From the NCBI RefSeq assembly GCF_001758365.1, contig NZ_LZFO01000004.1, positions 45,581 through 109,580 of the forward strand: DNA of 64,000 nt, written 5' to 3'. Under the pieces are notes generated by a model. The model worked only from the letters and a program-made list of their open reading frames with translations. It ran no database searches and was not told the origin of the DNA. This DNA is from Clostridium acetireducens DSM 10703 (lineage in GTDB: Bacteria > Bacillota > Clostridia > Clostridiales > Clostridiaceae). Every line of letters starts with the position of its first letter. Positions within the stretch are counted from its first letter, which is position 1. The translations under genes were made by a program, and so were the position numbers. Below are positions 54,395-63,877 of the stretch, one piece after another.

Positions 54395-55876
54395 TTATAT
54401 ATTTAATATATTCGCTATTTCTTTATCCATATTTTCTTTTTCACATACAGTTTTATGTTTTATTTTCTTTTTATCAATATCTTTTACTCCATTAGGAATT
54501 TTTATTCCTGTTAGTTCTTCCATTTTATCCATTAATTCAAATTCATCAAATTTATCATATTCGTTACTAATAGCCTTCATAACACTTCTTGTAAATTTAA
54601 AAGGACTAGCTGTAGAAGCTATAACTGTCTTAGTATTATCTCCTGTTTCATTTTTATATTTTTCATAAGCACAATAAGCTACTGCAGTATGAGTATCTAT
54701 AAGATAGTTATCTGCACTAAAAACTTCTTTAATACATTTATAAGTTTCTTCTTCTGAAGCAAATCCTCCATAAAAGTCTTTTAGTCTATCCTTCATTTGA
54801 TTATTTATATTATAATGCCCTTCGCCATTTAGCAATTCCATATATTCTTTAACATCTTTAACATTACCTTCACTTATAAAATAAAGCAATCTTTCTAAGT
54901 TACTAGATACTAGTATATCCATTGAAGGAGATATAGTAGTTACAAATTCTCTTCTTTTATCATATACTCCTGTATTTATAAAATCATATAAAACATTATT
55001 ATCATTTGAAGCACATATAAGTTTATCAATTGGAAGTCCCATTTCTTTAGCTATATAAGCTGCTAATATATTTCCAAAATTACCTGTAGGAACTACTACA
55101 TTAATATTTTCTCCACAGTTTATTTCTTCTTTTTTGCACATTTGTAAATATGCATAAAAATAATATACTACTTGAGGAATTAATCTTCCTATATTAATAG
55201 AGTTTGCTGAAGAAAATACGTATTTCTTTTCATTTGCCCTTTTATTAAATTCTTTATCATTGAATATATTTTTTACTCCAGTTTGAGCATCATCAAAATT
55301 TCCATTTATACCTATAACATAAGTATTATCCCCTTCTTGAGTTACCATTTGCATTTTTTGAACTTTACTTACTCCATTTTCAGGGAAAAACACAACTATT
55401 TTAGTTCCTTCCACATTTGCAAATCCTTCCAAAGCAGCTTTTCCTGTATCTCCAGAAGTAGCAGTAAGTATAACAATTTCTTTATCCTCTAAAACCTGTT
55501 TAGAAGCTACCTTTAATAAATATGGCAAAATTGATAATGCCATATCTTTAAAAGCTATTGTAGGTCCATGATAAAGTTCTAAAAAATATGCTCCTGCTTT
55601 TTTATTTACAGGTGCTATAATTTCTGTATCAAATTTTTCATCATAAGCTCTATCTATACAATATTTTAACTCTTCTTCTTTAAAATCATCAAAAAACTTG
55701 TTCATAATAAAATAGGCTAATTGTTTATAATCCATATTTTTTAACTCAAATAAGGATTTGTCAATTTTAGGTATGCATTCTGATACAAATAATCCTCCAT
55801 CTTCTGCTATTCCTTTTACAATAGCTTCTTTTGATAAATATTTTTTACTATACCCTCTAGTACTTTTATAATACAT
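54395..55876 (-). CDS. thrC: Threonine synthase
   Basis: 493 residues, the long (Gram-negative/yeast-like) form. N-terminal YYKSTRGYSKKYLSKEAIVKGIAEDGGLFV; PLP lysine in GPTIAFKDMALS; phosphate-binding TATSGDTGKAALEG. Converts O-phosphohomoserine to threonine. Monocistronic; no leader peptide or T-box seen upstream. Confidence 0.95.
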   Translation of the reverse strand: MYYKSTRGYSKKYLSKEAIVKGIAEDGGLFVSECIPKIDKSLFELKNMDYKQLAYFIMNKFFDDFKEEELKYCIDRAYDEKFDTEIIAPVNKKAGAYFLELYHGPTIAFKDMALSILPYLLKVASKQVLEDKEIVILTATSGDTGKAALEGFANVEGTKIVVFFPENGVSKVQKMQMVTQEGDNTYVIGINGNFDDAQTGVKNIFNDKEFNKRANEKKYVFSSANSINIGRLIPQVVYYFYAYLQMCKKEEINCGENINVVVPTGNFGNILAAYIAKEMGLPIDKLICASNDNNVLYDFINTGVYDKRREFVTTISPSMDILVSSNLERLLYFISEGNVKDVKEYMELLNGEGHYNINNQMKDRLKDFYGGFASEEETYKCIKEVFSADNYLIDTHTAVAYCAYEKYKNETGDNTKTVIASTASPFKFTRSVMKAISNEYDKFDEFELMDKMEELTGIKIPNGVKDIDKKKIKHKTVCEKENMDKEIANILNI

Positions 55877-56116
55877 TTTCTCTCAACCTCTCTTTTGTTT
55901 TTTTATTCTCATACCATTTATATTAATACTTTTATATCACAATTTTAAATAATATACAATAACTTATATAAAAGTACTAGATTGTTGAATAAAAAATAAA
56001 CTAAATAAAAACTTTTAGTTAATAATGCACAACTTATACTATTAATGTTTACACTTATGGTAAAAAAATATATACTAGTTATATAAAAATCATATATATG
56101 TAGGAAGTGATGTAAA

Positions 56117-57361
56117 GTGATTCATAAATTTAAAAATTTTTTAGTATTACTATCAATTGTTTTTTGTATTCAATTTGTATTTAATTATAATGTACACGCT
56201 TATAATAATTTAAACAATAGTGAAAATGCAAATGAAAGAATAGTTTCTGAAGATATATCAAAAAAAGATATTAATAATGGTAATTTAGTATCACGTCTTA
56301 ATGAAGATGAAGAAGAGGATTTTTGTATATTTCCAATTAAATCTGGAGTAGAAAATAATAAATCTTGGAAAGTACACTTTAATAAACCTGTTAGAGAAAG
56401 TTCACTATATGATAATGTAAAAATTATTGATAAATCTAATAGTGAAGAAATAAAAATAAAATTATCTTTAGAAAATGATAGGATATTAATTGTTTCACCC
56501 TTAGAAAACTATGATTATGGTAAAATATATTGTTTAACCATAAGTAAATTTGTACGTTCAAAGGATGATACTATATTAAATAATTCTGTAAAAATGGATT
56601 TTCAACTAGATAACATTATAAAAGATATACCTACTGCGGAAGTTACAATAAATCAAGAAGATGAATTTAAATTTCCAAGTACAGTTTCTGCTTTAATGAG
56701 TGATGGAAGTAATAAGGATTTTAAAGTTACATGGGATAATTGCAATGTTTGTACAAGTTTTCCTGGAAATTATACTTTTTATGGTAATGTAAAAAATTAT
56801 AAAAATAAAGTTGTTTTGAATTTAAAAATAAATCCTTTTGTTAATGTAGAAAAAATTTCTAACAACAAAATAGTTCAATCAAAAGAACAAACAAATTTAT
56901 ATAATTATTTAATGAATCATAATAATAGAGAATCTGTATTAAAACGTGCTATTCAATTGCATGACGGTGATCCAAGTAATACTTGCGTTTATTTTGCCAG
57001 TGAAGCTTTAAGAAGGTCTGGAGTAAATTTACCTAATTCTGTATGCAATACTGGTAAACTTAATAATGAAACTATAAAAAATTACAGTTTAAGCTATCAA
57101 TTAAAATCAAGAGGTTGGTGTGTTTCTAAAGATTTATCTCAGTTATTGCCCGGTGATATTTGCTTTACTACTTGTGACAGTGGCGGAAGACCAACTCATG
57201 TGTATACATTTATGAAGTGGGTAAAAAAAGATGATTATAGCTATGCCTATATTTGTGATAATCAAGGTTATGAATATAATAATTCTTATCATAAAAGAAA
57301 TATAAAAATAGCTACTTCTTCAAAAGATGCATTTAATTATTTTATGTACAAGCCTTGCTGA
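56117..57361 (+). CDS. Secreted Ig-like protein with C-terminal NlpC/CHAP-like amidase domain
   Basis: 414 residues, GTG start with AGGAAGTGAT upstream. Signal peptide (FLVLLSIVFCIQFVFNYNVHA). An SbsA-type Ig-like domain (~85-190, SWKVHFNKPVRESSLYDNVKI), a Big_4-like domain (~195-265, ending near LNLKINPF), then a cysteine peptidase-like domain with TCVYFASEALRRSGV (candidate Cys) and GRPTHVYTFMKW (candidate His). Likely a wall-associated hydrolase of a surface or spore coat type; substrate unknown. Confidence 0.75.
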   Translation: MIHKFKNFLVLLSIVFCIQFVFNYNVHAYNNLNNSENANERIVSEDISKKDINNGNLVSRLNEDEEEDFCIFPIKSGVENNKSWKVHFNKPVRESSLYDNVKIIDKSNSEEIKIKLSLENDRILIVSPLENYDYGKIYCLTISKFVRSKDDTILNNSVKMDFQLDNIIKDIPTAEVTINQEDEFKFPSTVSALMSDGSNKDFKVTWDNCNVCTSFPGNYTFYGNVKNYKNKVVLNLKINPFVNVEKISNNKIVQSKEQTNLYNYLMNHNNRESVLKRAIQLHDGDPSNTCVYFASEALRRSGVNLPNSVCNTGKLNNETIKNYSLSYQLKSRGWCVSKDLSQLLPGDICFTTCDSGGRPTHVYTFMKWVKKDDYSYAYICDNQGYEYNNSYHKRNIKIATSSKDAFNYFMYKPC

Positions 57362-57392
57362 TTTTTATTATAACTATTCTGCAGGTAAAAAA

Positions 57393-57428
57393 GTATATAA
57401 GCCTTGATATTTTTCAAGGCTTATATAC
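57393..57428. terminator. Bidirectional terminator
   Basis: GTATATAAGCCTTGA pairs with TCAAGGCTTATATAC around TATTTT, with A/T runs on each side; between the amidase-like gene and the convergent 62-residue gene. Confidence 0.85.
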
Positions 57429-57444
57429 AAACTTTTATTAATGT

Positions 57445-57633
57445 TTACCTTTCATACTTATCTAGTAATTCTTTTAACTTTGAAGCTTGCATAGCAGACT
57501 GTTCTGAAAAATCTTTAAATACAGCATCTAATTCCTTACTTTCTACTCTTTTAGAAAACATTTGATAGTCTCTTACATTTTCTTGAGCATCTAAAATTTT
57601 CTTTTTTATCATATCTACAGTTGTTAAGTGCAT
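57445..57633 (-). CDS. Small helical hypothetical protein, 62 aa
   Basis: 62 residues, entirely helical and charged (MHLTTVDMIKKKILDAQENV, ending KLKELLDKYER). AGGAGG 8 nt before ATG supports translation. I do not recognise the family; the ferritin-like helix pattern is only suggestive. It is transcribed away from rseC, which is ~200 nt upstream. Confidence 0.65.
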   Translation of the reverse strand: MHLTTVDMIKKKILDAQENVRDYQMFSKRVESKELDAVFKDFSEQSAMQASKLKELLDKYER

Positions 57634-57836
57634 TTAATTACCTCCTATTTAGTATATTTTTAATTATTTTTTGTTATTTTCATTTATTTATTCACATATT
57701 AACAAAGTAATTTTTGTGTTTTTATTATATCATTCCAAAAACTACAATAAACATAGATTAAAATTTTATTGTATTAAAAAAGCATTGTGATATAATTTAC
57801 TTATAAATAATTTGTTTTTAAAAGGAGCTGATATAA

Positions 57837-58271
57837 ATGGAAGAATACGGATATGTTAAAGACGTAAAAGATGGCTTAGCTGTAGTTCAATTTAAAAGAA
57901 AATCTGGTTGTGGAGATAATTGTGCTCATTGTTCAGCTCAATGTGACGCCCCTCCTTTAACTGTTGATATAAGAAACACTCTTAATGCTGAAAAAGGAGA
58001 TAAAGTTAAAATTGAAATGGATGGAAATAAGTTTATAAAGTTATCTGCTATAACTTATGGTATTCCTTTTGTTTTTCTTATTGTAGGTATTGTAATAGGA
58101 TTAAATTTATTTAAACATATGGGTTATAAAAATTATGAATTATTAGGTTCTCTTGTAGGTTTTGTTTTCTTAGCAATTTCTTATTCTATTTTAAGTATTA
58201 TAGATAAAAAATTAAAACCTACAGATAATGAAACTTTAAGTATGACAGAAGTTATTAGACTAAATAGATAA
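57837..58271 (+). CDS. rseC: RseC-family membrane redox protein
   Basis: 144 residues. N-terminal soluble part with a four-Cys group CGDNCAHCSAQC, then two spans (LSAITYGIPFVFLIVGIVIGL and LGSLVGFVFLAISYSILSI). Matches SoxR-reducing RseC proteins, which often accompany Rnf electron transport. Here it faces the hydrogenase operon. A TATAAT with -35-like TTGTAT (16-nt spacer) lies ~45 nt upstream. SD AAAAGGAG. Confidence 0.9.
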   Translation: MEEYGYVKDVKDGLAVVQFKRKSGCGDNCAHCSAQCDAPPLTVDIRNTLNAEKGDKVKIEMDGNKFIKLSAITYGIPFVFLIVGIVIGLNLFKHMGYKNYELLGSLVGFVFLAISYSILSIIDKKLKPTDNETLSMTEVIRLNR

Positions 58272-58396
58272 TTATATTTTTCCCTATTTTCTATTAATTA
58301 TCTATAAAAAAATAATAATCCTATGCTATAGGATTATTATTTTTATTTTTTTATAAATAATTAATGGAAAATAGGGAAAAATATAATTATCTATTT
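58262..58396. repeat. 135-bp near-perfect palindrome spanning both stop codons
   Basis: AAATAGATAATTATATTTTT at the rseC end is the exact complement of the end of the hydrogenase gene; the arms continue with CCCTATTTT and ATAATAATCCTAT to a GCT centre at ~58326. Both stop codons lie inside. Sequence differs from the other palindromic family. It is a very strong bidirectional terminator or an inverted duplication. Confidence 0.9.
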
Positions 58397-59899
58397 CTTT
58401 AAAATTTTACTATAATCTCTTTCCAAATTTAATTTATCTACATCAAATACTCTAAGAGATTCTTTAACACCTTTTTCTGTAGATATTTTTGCATACTTAT
58501 CTACTTCATTTTTAGCTCTTACTCCATGTCTAATAGTTCCTGGACCTGAAATACATCCACCTTCACAAGCCATTCCTTCTATAAAGTTACCTTTTGCTCT
58601 ATTTATTTTAGCTAATTTAAGTGCCATATCACATTCTTTAAGTCCATTACATACTATAGGTTTAAAATCTACATCCAAATTATTAGATTCTACAACATGT
58701 GCGACAGCTTCTGTAAGTCCTCCTGATCTAGCAAATATTCTACCATAGAATGAAGCATTATCTAAAGGATCTTCTTCACATTTATCTACTTGTATTCCAG
58801 AAGCATCAAGAAGAGCAAGTAATTCTTCAAAAGTAAGTACGTAATCTACACTACCTTTTAAATCTTCTAAGTTCATTTCTGCTTTTTTAGCAGTACATGG
58901 TCCTATAAATATTACTTTTGCTTTTTCATCCATTTGTTTTACAAGTCTAGCTACTGCTATCATTGGTGATACGCTAGTTGAAACATCATCAGCTAGCTCT
59001 GGATATTTCTTTTGTATATACTTTACGAAAGCTGGGCAACAAGAACTTGTCATTATATTCTTTCCTTCTTGTAATGCATGAGCAAATTCATTAGTTTCGT
59101 GTTCTGCTACAATATCTGCTCCTAAAGCTGCTTCTAATACTTCTCTAAATCCTAAAGTTTTTATAGCTCTTACTACTTGTCCTATAGTAGCAAAAGTAAA
59201 TTGACTTGCTATAGCTGGTGCTACAACTGCATATATATTAATATCATCTTTTTCTTTCTTTCTCTTTATTAAATCAATAACATTAACAATGTAAGACTTG
59301 TCTACTATAGCTCCAAAAGGACATGCTGCAGCACAAGCTCCACATTGTACACAATCTTCGTTATTTATAACTGCTTTTTCTGTATCACTATCATAAGTTA
59401 ATGCTCCTATGCTACATGCTCTCATGCAAGGTCTCATTACTTCTGCTATAGCATTATACGGACAAGCTGCTTTACATCTTCCACATTCTTTACATTTTGT
59501 ATAATCTATATAAGCTCTTTTTCCTACATAATAAATAGCTCCAAAAGGACATGCATCTTTGCACTTATGAGCTAAACAACCTCTACAGGCTTCTGTTATA
59601 AGAAATCTATTAACTGGACATTCATCACAAGCTGCACTTATAACTTCTATAACATTAGGGTTGTCCTTATCTCCACCCATAGCAAGCTTTACTCTTTCTT
59701 CTATTATAGCTCTTTCTTTATATATACAACATCTGCTTATTGTATCCATTTCATCTGCTACTTCTTTAATTACCTTTTTATAATCTTGTTGTAAATTTCC
59801 TTTAAAAGCGGATTTTGCTACTTCTTTTAGTACATTATACTTTACTAATTGAACATCACTTTCAAATTTTATTAATTTAGCATTTCCTTCTATTTTCAT
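58391..59899 (-). CDS. [FeFe] hydrogenase, monomeric with ferredoxin domains
   Basis: 502 residues, SD AGGAGG. N-terminal helical part, then several [4Fe-4S] motifs (CRGCLAHKCKDACP, CKECGRCKAACP, CVQCGACAAACP), then the H-cluster domain: TSSCCPAF (L1, 284-291) with both the proton-relay Cys and the cluster Cys, FIGPCTAKKAE (L2, Cys335), and EGMACEGGC (L3, Cys445 and Cys449). All H-cluster residues are there, so catalysis of H2 formation or oxidation is plausible. It is not the classical HydA-type; it belongs to the group found beside sensory hydrogenase and phosphatase genes. Confidence 0.9.
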   Translation of the reverse strand: MKIEGNAKLIKFESDVQLVKYNVLKEVAKSAFKGNLQQDYKKVIKEVADEMDTISRCCIYKERAIIEERVKLAMGGDKDNPNVIEVISAACDECPVNRFLITEACRGCLAHKCKDACPFGAIYYVGKRAYIDYTKCKECGRCKAACPYNAIAEVMRPCMRACSIGALTYDSDTEKAVINNEDCVQCGACAAACPFGAIVDKSYIVNVIDLIKRKKEKDDINIYAVVAPAIASQFTFATIGQVVRAIKTLGFREVLEAALGADIVAEHETNEFAHALQEGKNIMTSSCCPAFVKYIQKKYPELADDVSTSVSPMIAVARLVKQMDEKAKVIFIGPCTAKKAEMNLEDLKGSVDYVLTFEELLALLDASGIQVDKCEEDPLDNASFYGRIFARSGGLTEAVAHVVESNNLDVDFKPIVCNGLKECDMALKLAKINRAKGNFIEGMACEGGCISGPGTIRHGVRAKNEVDKYAKISTEKGVKESLRVFDVDKLNLERDYSKILKK

Positions 59900-59917
59900 A
59901 ATATTACCTCCTAATCA

Positions 59918-61099
59918 TTAATCAAAGTAAGTTATAGTAACTATTTTTCTAAGTTTTTTCATAAGAACTATTAATTCATCTATTAAATTTAATTTAACAC
60001 TTAAATCTACAGATAAATTTGGATTTTGATGAGCAGGATTTACTGCTTTTCCTACAAATAAATTTAAATGAGTACATTCATTAATTAAATTTTTAGTTAA
60101 TATAGATGCAGCATCTGTTTTAAAATACCAATCTAATTTTTCTTTTTTATTATACGAACTATATTTAATATATTTTTTTAAATTATCTATAACCTTACTT
60201 AGTGTTAAAACCCCTTCTGTAACTAAATCTATACCTTCCATTTTTCCAATAGGTGGTATATCTTCAGTTAAAGTACTTAAATCAATTTCAAGCTTTCCAT
60301 TTAATTCTCTTTCAACAATTTTAGCTGTAGTTCCTCCGCAAACTATTTTTTTGCCATTAGCTTTCATAAATTCTTCAACTGCAAATTTATCTTTATTTTT
60401 GTCTTTAGGTGGACCTGTAAATATATTTATATATTTACATTCTTTTATTTTTATTGCTACTATTGTGCTATCGTCTCCTGGTTTATTTGAATATAATTTT
60501 TTACATATATTCAGAGTATCACTAACTAAGCATTTAGCACAAGGTTCTTTTTTGGATAAAAAATTTAAAAATAAATTAACATTATTCCACTGCCAGCCTA
60601 ATCTTAATAAACCTTCAATTCCTGCATGCACAATTCCATCACTTACCAATACTAAGTAGTCATCAGCTTCTAATTTGAACTTACTCTCTAGTACTACCTT
60701 GTCTCTAGCAATACTGGTATATCTTTCTATTTTTACATCTTTATTCTTATTTATCAAAAAGTAGGGTGGATTATCATATTCTGCTATATATACTGTACCA
60801 TCCCTATTAATTTCTACTATAGTAAATGTAGAATAAGCTAACTTTCTAACACTACATACAGGAAGAGTATGAACTATTGTATCTACAGTTTCATATATAG
60901 TAGCACCATTTTTCATCATAGTAGCTGCAATTTTAGTAGTCATAGTAGCTAATATATTAGCTTTGACTCCACTTCCTAACCCATCTGCTAAAACTACAAT
61001 TACACCTTTTTCTGTAGAAACTATTTCTACATTATCCCCACAAAGTTCTTCCCCATATTTATTTATACTATCTGAAAATACATCTATATAATAACTCAT
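59918..61099 (-). CDS. SpoIIE/PP2C-type serine phosphatase linked to hydrogenase
   Basis: 393 residues. N-terminal SpoIIE-like phosphatase (~1-215): GEELCGDNVEI, ADGLGSGVKAN, VSDGIVHAG and GDDSTIVAIKI give the metal-binding Asp set, so it should be active. The C-terminal ~175 residues (INIFTGPPKDKNKDKF, IVCGGTTAKIVEREL) form a domain I cannot assign but which may be conserved with this operon. Start overlaps the HydS stop by 4 nt (ATGA), so translation is coupled. Target phosphoprotein unknown. Confidence 0.88.
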   Translation of the reverse strand: MSYYIDVFSDSINKYGEELCGDNVEIVSTEKGVIVVLADGLGSGVKANILATMTTKIAATMMKNGATIYETVDTIVHTLPVCSVRKLAYSTFTIVEINRDGTVYIAEYDNPPYFLINKNKDVKIERYTSIARDKVVLESKFKLEADDYLVLVSDGIVHAGIEGLLRLGWQWNNVNLFLNFLSKKEPCAKCLVSDTLNICKKLYSNKPGDDSTIVAIKIKECKYINIFTGPPKDKNKDKFAVEEFMKANGKKIVCGGTTAKIVERELNGKLEIDLSTLTEDIPPIGKMEGIDLVTEGVLTLSKVIDNLKKYIKYSSYNKKEKLDWYFKTDAASILTKNLINECTHLNLFVGKAVNPAHQNPNLSVDLSVKLNLIDELIVLMKKLRKIVTITYFD

Positions 61100-62823
61100 A
61101 GCTTATTTTTACTCTCTTCCTTAACTACATTTTTTAACTTTGTAAGTGTTATTTTAGTTTCAGCTGTAGTTTCACCTAAAAGGCTAGCAATTTTTTGAGC
61201 TACACGCATTTGCTTTTCTATTACTTCTTGAGCTGCATTTAATGTTTTTTCTTTAACTATAGATAATTCCTTTTTACTTTTTTCTTCTTTAGATACATTT
61301 CTCATAATTACTAACATAATATCATTTTTCTCTACAAGTAAAATATTCACTATCATAGTGAATCCATTATTAGGTAAAAACACCTTTTTTTTGATAACGT
61401 TTTCTTTAGTATTTTTTACCATTTTAAAATCTTCTTCATCCATAATTACTGATATGTGCTTTCCTTTTATTTCTTCTGCCTTTATACCAAATGTCTTTTC
61501 TGCTCTTGGATTAATTTCTCTTATTTTCATATACTCGTCTATAATTAATATTATATCAGGAGAATACTGAAATATTAGATTTTGCAAACTTTCTACTTTA
61601 CTTATAATGTATGGTAAACATAAACTAGCTTCTGACATACCTTCATATACTGCTTGAGCTTTTTCTCTACAAGTGTTATATCCGCATCCGCCGCAATTTA
61701 ACTCATCTTTAGGTTCATACTTACCCATTTTTTTTAATATTTCATTTATTTCTTTTTCTGAAGCTTTTTTTCTTTTAGTACTTTTATTTCTAAATTCTCT
61801 ATAAAAATCTATATTACTTATTAATTTTTCTTCTACCTTTTTTTCTTCTACATTATTGGATTTAACATAACTTTTAACTTTTCTTCTTTTTTTATAAAAT
61901 CCCACATCATCTTCAGGCATACCTGGACCTTTTATACATCCACCTTTACATACATTGGCTTCTACACACACTTTAGAAATTTCACCTTTAATTAAATTTT
62001 TAAAAATTTCTATACATCTATTAGCTCCATCTACAGATATAAATTCATAACCTTCTTTTTTTAATTCGCTAATTGTATTTGAAAATTCACCTTCAACTAT
62101 AGGAAAACCATTGCTTTCTTTAGATCCTTTGTCTTCAAATTCCATTGGTTCTAAGTCTTCTTCATTTATATTTTCTTCATTCATCCATTCTAATAATTCT
62201 TCAAAAGTTATAACTGCATCTATATATCCTTTTGTTTCTTTTTCCACTGCTTCTCTTTTTTTAGCTATGCAAGATCCAATAAATACTACATAACTATCTT
62301 CTCCATACTTATTCTTTATTATTTTGCCATGAGCAATCATAGGTGAAACAATAGGAAGCATATAAGGTATTAGTGAAGGAAAATACTGTTCAATCATATA
62401 ACATACTGAAGGACAATTAGTAGTTATATAGTTTTCATACTTTTTCTTTTCAATTTCATTTTTATAACTTTCTATAACAGCATCTGCTCCAACTCCTGTG
62501 TCTTCTACAGCGCTGAATCCTAATTTTTTTAAAGCATCTACTATTTTATTGGGATTTTCTAAATCAAATGCTGCAGGGAAATTTCTTGATATACTTGCTA
62601 TTACTCTTTTTTTATTTTTAATAGCTTTCTTTATATTATCTACATCTGTTTTTATAGTCCTTGCATGCTGTGGACATACTGCTAAGCAATGTCCACAGGA
62701 TATACATCTGTATCCAACTATTTCTGCTTGATCATTATGCATTCTTATAGCTTTAACTTTACAAGAATTCACACATTTATAGCAACTTTTACAGTTTGCT
62801 TTTGAAAGGTTTATTAAGCTCAC
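61096..62823 (-). CDS. PAS-containing sensory [FeFe] hydrogenase (HydS-like)
   Basis: 575 residues; GTG start after GGGAGG. Two [4Fe-4S] ferredoxin motifs (CKSCYKCVNSC, CISCGHCLAVCP), an H-cluster-like domain with TTNCPSVC (Cys137; Asn replaces the proton-relay Cys), GSCIAKK (Cys185) and NVCKGGC (Cys292, Cys296), a cluster motif CGGCGYNTCREKA, a PAS domain (~415-520, PDIILIIDEYMKIREINPRAE), and a C-terminal coiled coil. Group C hydrogenases of this layout are thought to sense H2 or redox state. It has no kinase domain, so its output may be the phosphatase downstream. Confidence 0.9.
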   Translation of the reverse strand: MSLINLSKANCKSCYKCVNSCKVKAIRMHNDQAEIVGYRCISCGHCLAVCPQHARTIKTDVDNIKKAIKNKKRVIASISRNFPAAFDLENPNKIVDALKKLGFSAVEDTGVGADAVIESYKNEIEKKKYENYITTNCPSVCYMIEQYFPSLIPYMLPIVSPMIAHGKIIKNKYGEDSYVVFIGSCIAKKREAVEKETKGYIDAVITFEELLEWMNEENINEEDLEPMEFEDKGSKESNGFPIVEGEFSNTISELKKEGYEFISVDGANRCIEIFKNLIKGEISKVCVEANVCKGGCIKGPGMPEDDVGFYKKRRKVKSYVKSNNVEEKKVEEKLISNIDFYREFRNKSTKRKKASEKEINEILKKMGKYEPKDELNCGGCGYNTCREKAQAVYEGMSEASLCLPYIISKVESLQNLIFQYSPDIILIIDEYMKIREINPRAEKTFGIKAEEIKGKHISVIMDEEDFKMVKNTKENVIKKKVFLPNNGFTMIVNILLVEKNDIMLVIMRNVSKEEKSKKELSIVKEKTLNAAQEVIEKQMRVAQKIASLLGETTAETKITLTKLKNVVKEESKNKL

Positions 62824-62825
62824 GC

Positions 62826-63071
62826 TTATAACCTCCCAGCAATATTTTTTTCAAAAAATTCTTCTACATTATCTTCGCTTACTGAAAGTACACCTTCATT
62901 ATTAATTTTTACTGAAACAGCGTTAGTACAATTTCCTAAACAAAAAGCAGCTTTTACAGTAACTTTATTTTTTAGTCCTTTATTATCAATTAATTTTTGT
63001 AACTTATTAATAACATTATAAGCTCCCTTTAAATGACAGGCACTTCCAACACATACTTCAACATTAATCAT
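62826..63071 (-). CDS. Thioredoxin-like [2Fe-2S] ferredoxin
   Basis: 81 residues from ATG at 63071 (GAGGAG 8 nt upstream). Cys motif CVGSAC then FCLGNC, the NuoE/HydC-like [2Fe-2S] pattern. Probably passes electrons to the hydrogenase-like proteins encoded downstream; 2 nt separate it from the HydS gene. First gene of the operon. Confidence 0.9.
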   Translation of the reverse strand: MINVEVCVGSACHLKGAYNVINKLQKLIDNKGLKNKVTVKAAFCLGNCTNAVSVKINNEGVLSVSEDNVEEFFEKNIAGRL

Positions 63072-63093
63072 AGTATCACTCCTCAATTAATAT

Positions 63094-63111
63094 TTGTTAA
63101 TTATTTAACAT
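63094..63111. promoter_or_regulatory. Predicted Rex operator upstream of the hydrogenase operon
   Basis: TTGTTAATTATTTAACAT against the Rex consensus TTGTTAA-N4-TTAACAA, one mismatch. It lies 23-40 nt before the first start codon of the operon. Rex senses NADH/NAD+ and represses fermentation and hydrogen genes in clostridia. Confidence 0.75.
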
Positions 63112-63877
63112 TTTTAAATACAAATTTACTTACATTAATTTTTAAAATTCATAACTATAATAAATTTTCATAATCTTACATTATTTTAGCATTAGCTTAA
63201 TACTCTGTCAAAGGTTCAATTTTCTATAAAAGTTAACTGTAAACCACTTTAGTTATTTCTACTCTAATGTATACTTTTTAAATTAAAGTTTATGTGTATA
63301 TTTTATATTTGAATTGCATCTAATTTATGTAATATGATATTAATGAATAATATTATATTACATTACACAAAATGTAGTTTTTATTATGTTATTTAATATA
63401 ATACTATACTTTATTATCAATAAATTTACTATAAAATATATAAAAATCCATTGTATTTTTAATAATTAATGTCATATATAGTTATTATGTAAATTTATTC
63501 TTTATTTACTTAATTTATCATTATATTTCTTTACTTTATACTCTTTTTCTCCTTAAATTTACAAAAACACATAAGTTTATTTTATTAATTTTAATTTTTT
63601 TATAATATTAAACTTATACATCATTGACTATATTGTATATATAATTTAAAATATTGAATATGTTTTTATTATTCCAAAAACATACTTGATAATTTGTTAA
63701 TTTAACCATATTTATTTTATCAAACTGTTAAAACGGCTGTTTAAATAGATACTAAATTTAGAAAATTAATATTTTTAAATAAATTTAAAAGGAATTTATC
63801 TAAAAATGTAGAATATTTTATACTAAAGTAATTTTAAATCTTATAATTTTATAATTCTAAAGGAGGATTTATTTATT
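63112..63877. other. AT-rich intergenic region between divergent hydrogenase operon and brnQ
   Basis: About 765 bp, extremely AT-rich, without ORFs that have ribosome binding sites, tRNA or clear riboswitch. I looked for a T-box and found none. Weak promoter-like boxes are common by chance here. It should contain promoters for both sides. Confidence 0.6.
63753..63767 (+). promoter_or_regulatory. Possible CodY box upstream of brnQ
   Basis: TAAATTTAGAAAATT matches AATTTTCWGAAAATT at 11 of 15 positions. brnQ genes are frequent CodY targets in low-GC Gram-positives, but AT-rich DNA makes chance matches likely. Confidence 0.25.

Noticed and set aside
63112..63877. T-box or riboswitch before brnQ
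   Set aside because: I found neither the conserved T-box sequence (AGGGTGG..ACCGCG type) nor a convincing terminator/antiterminator pair.
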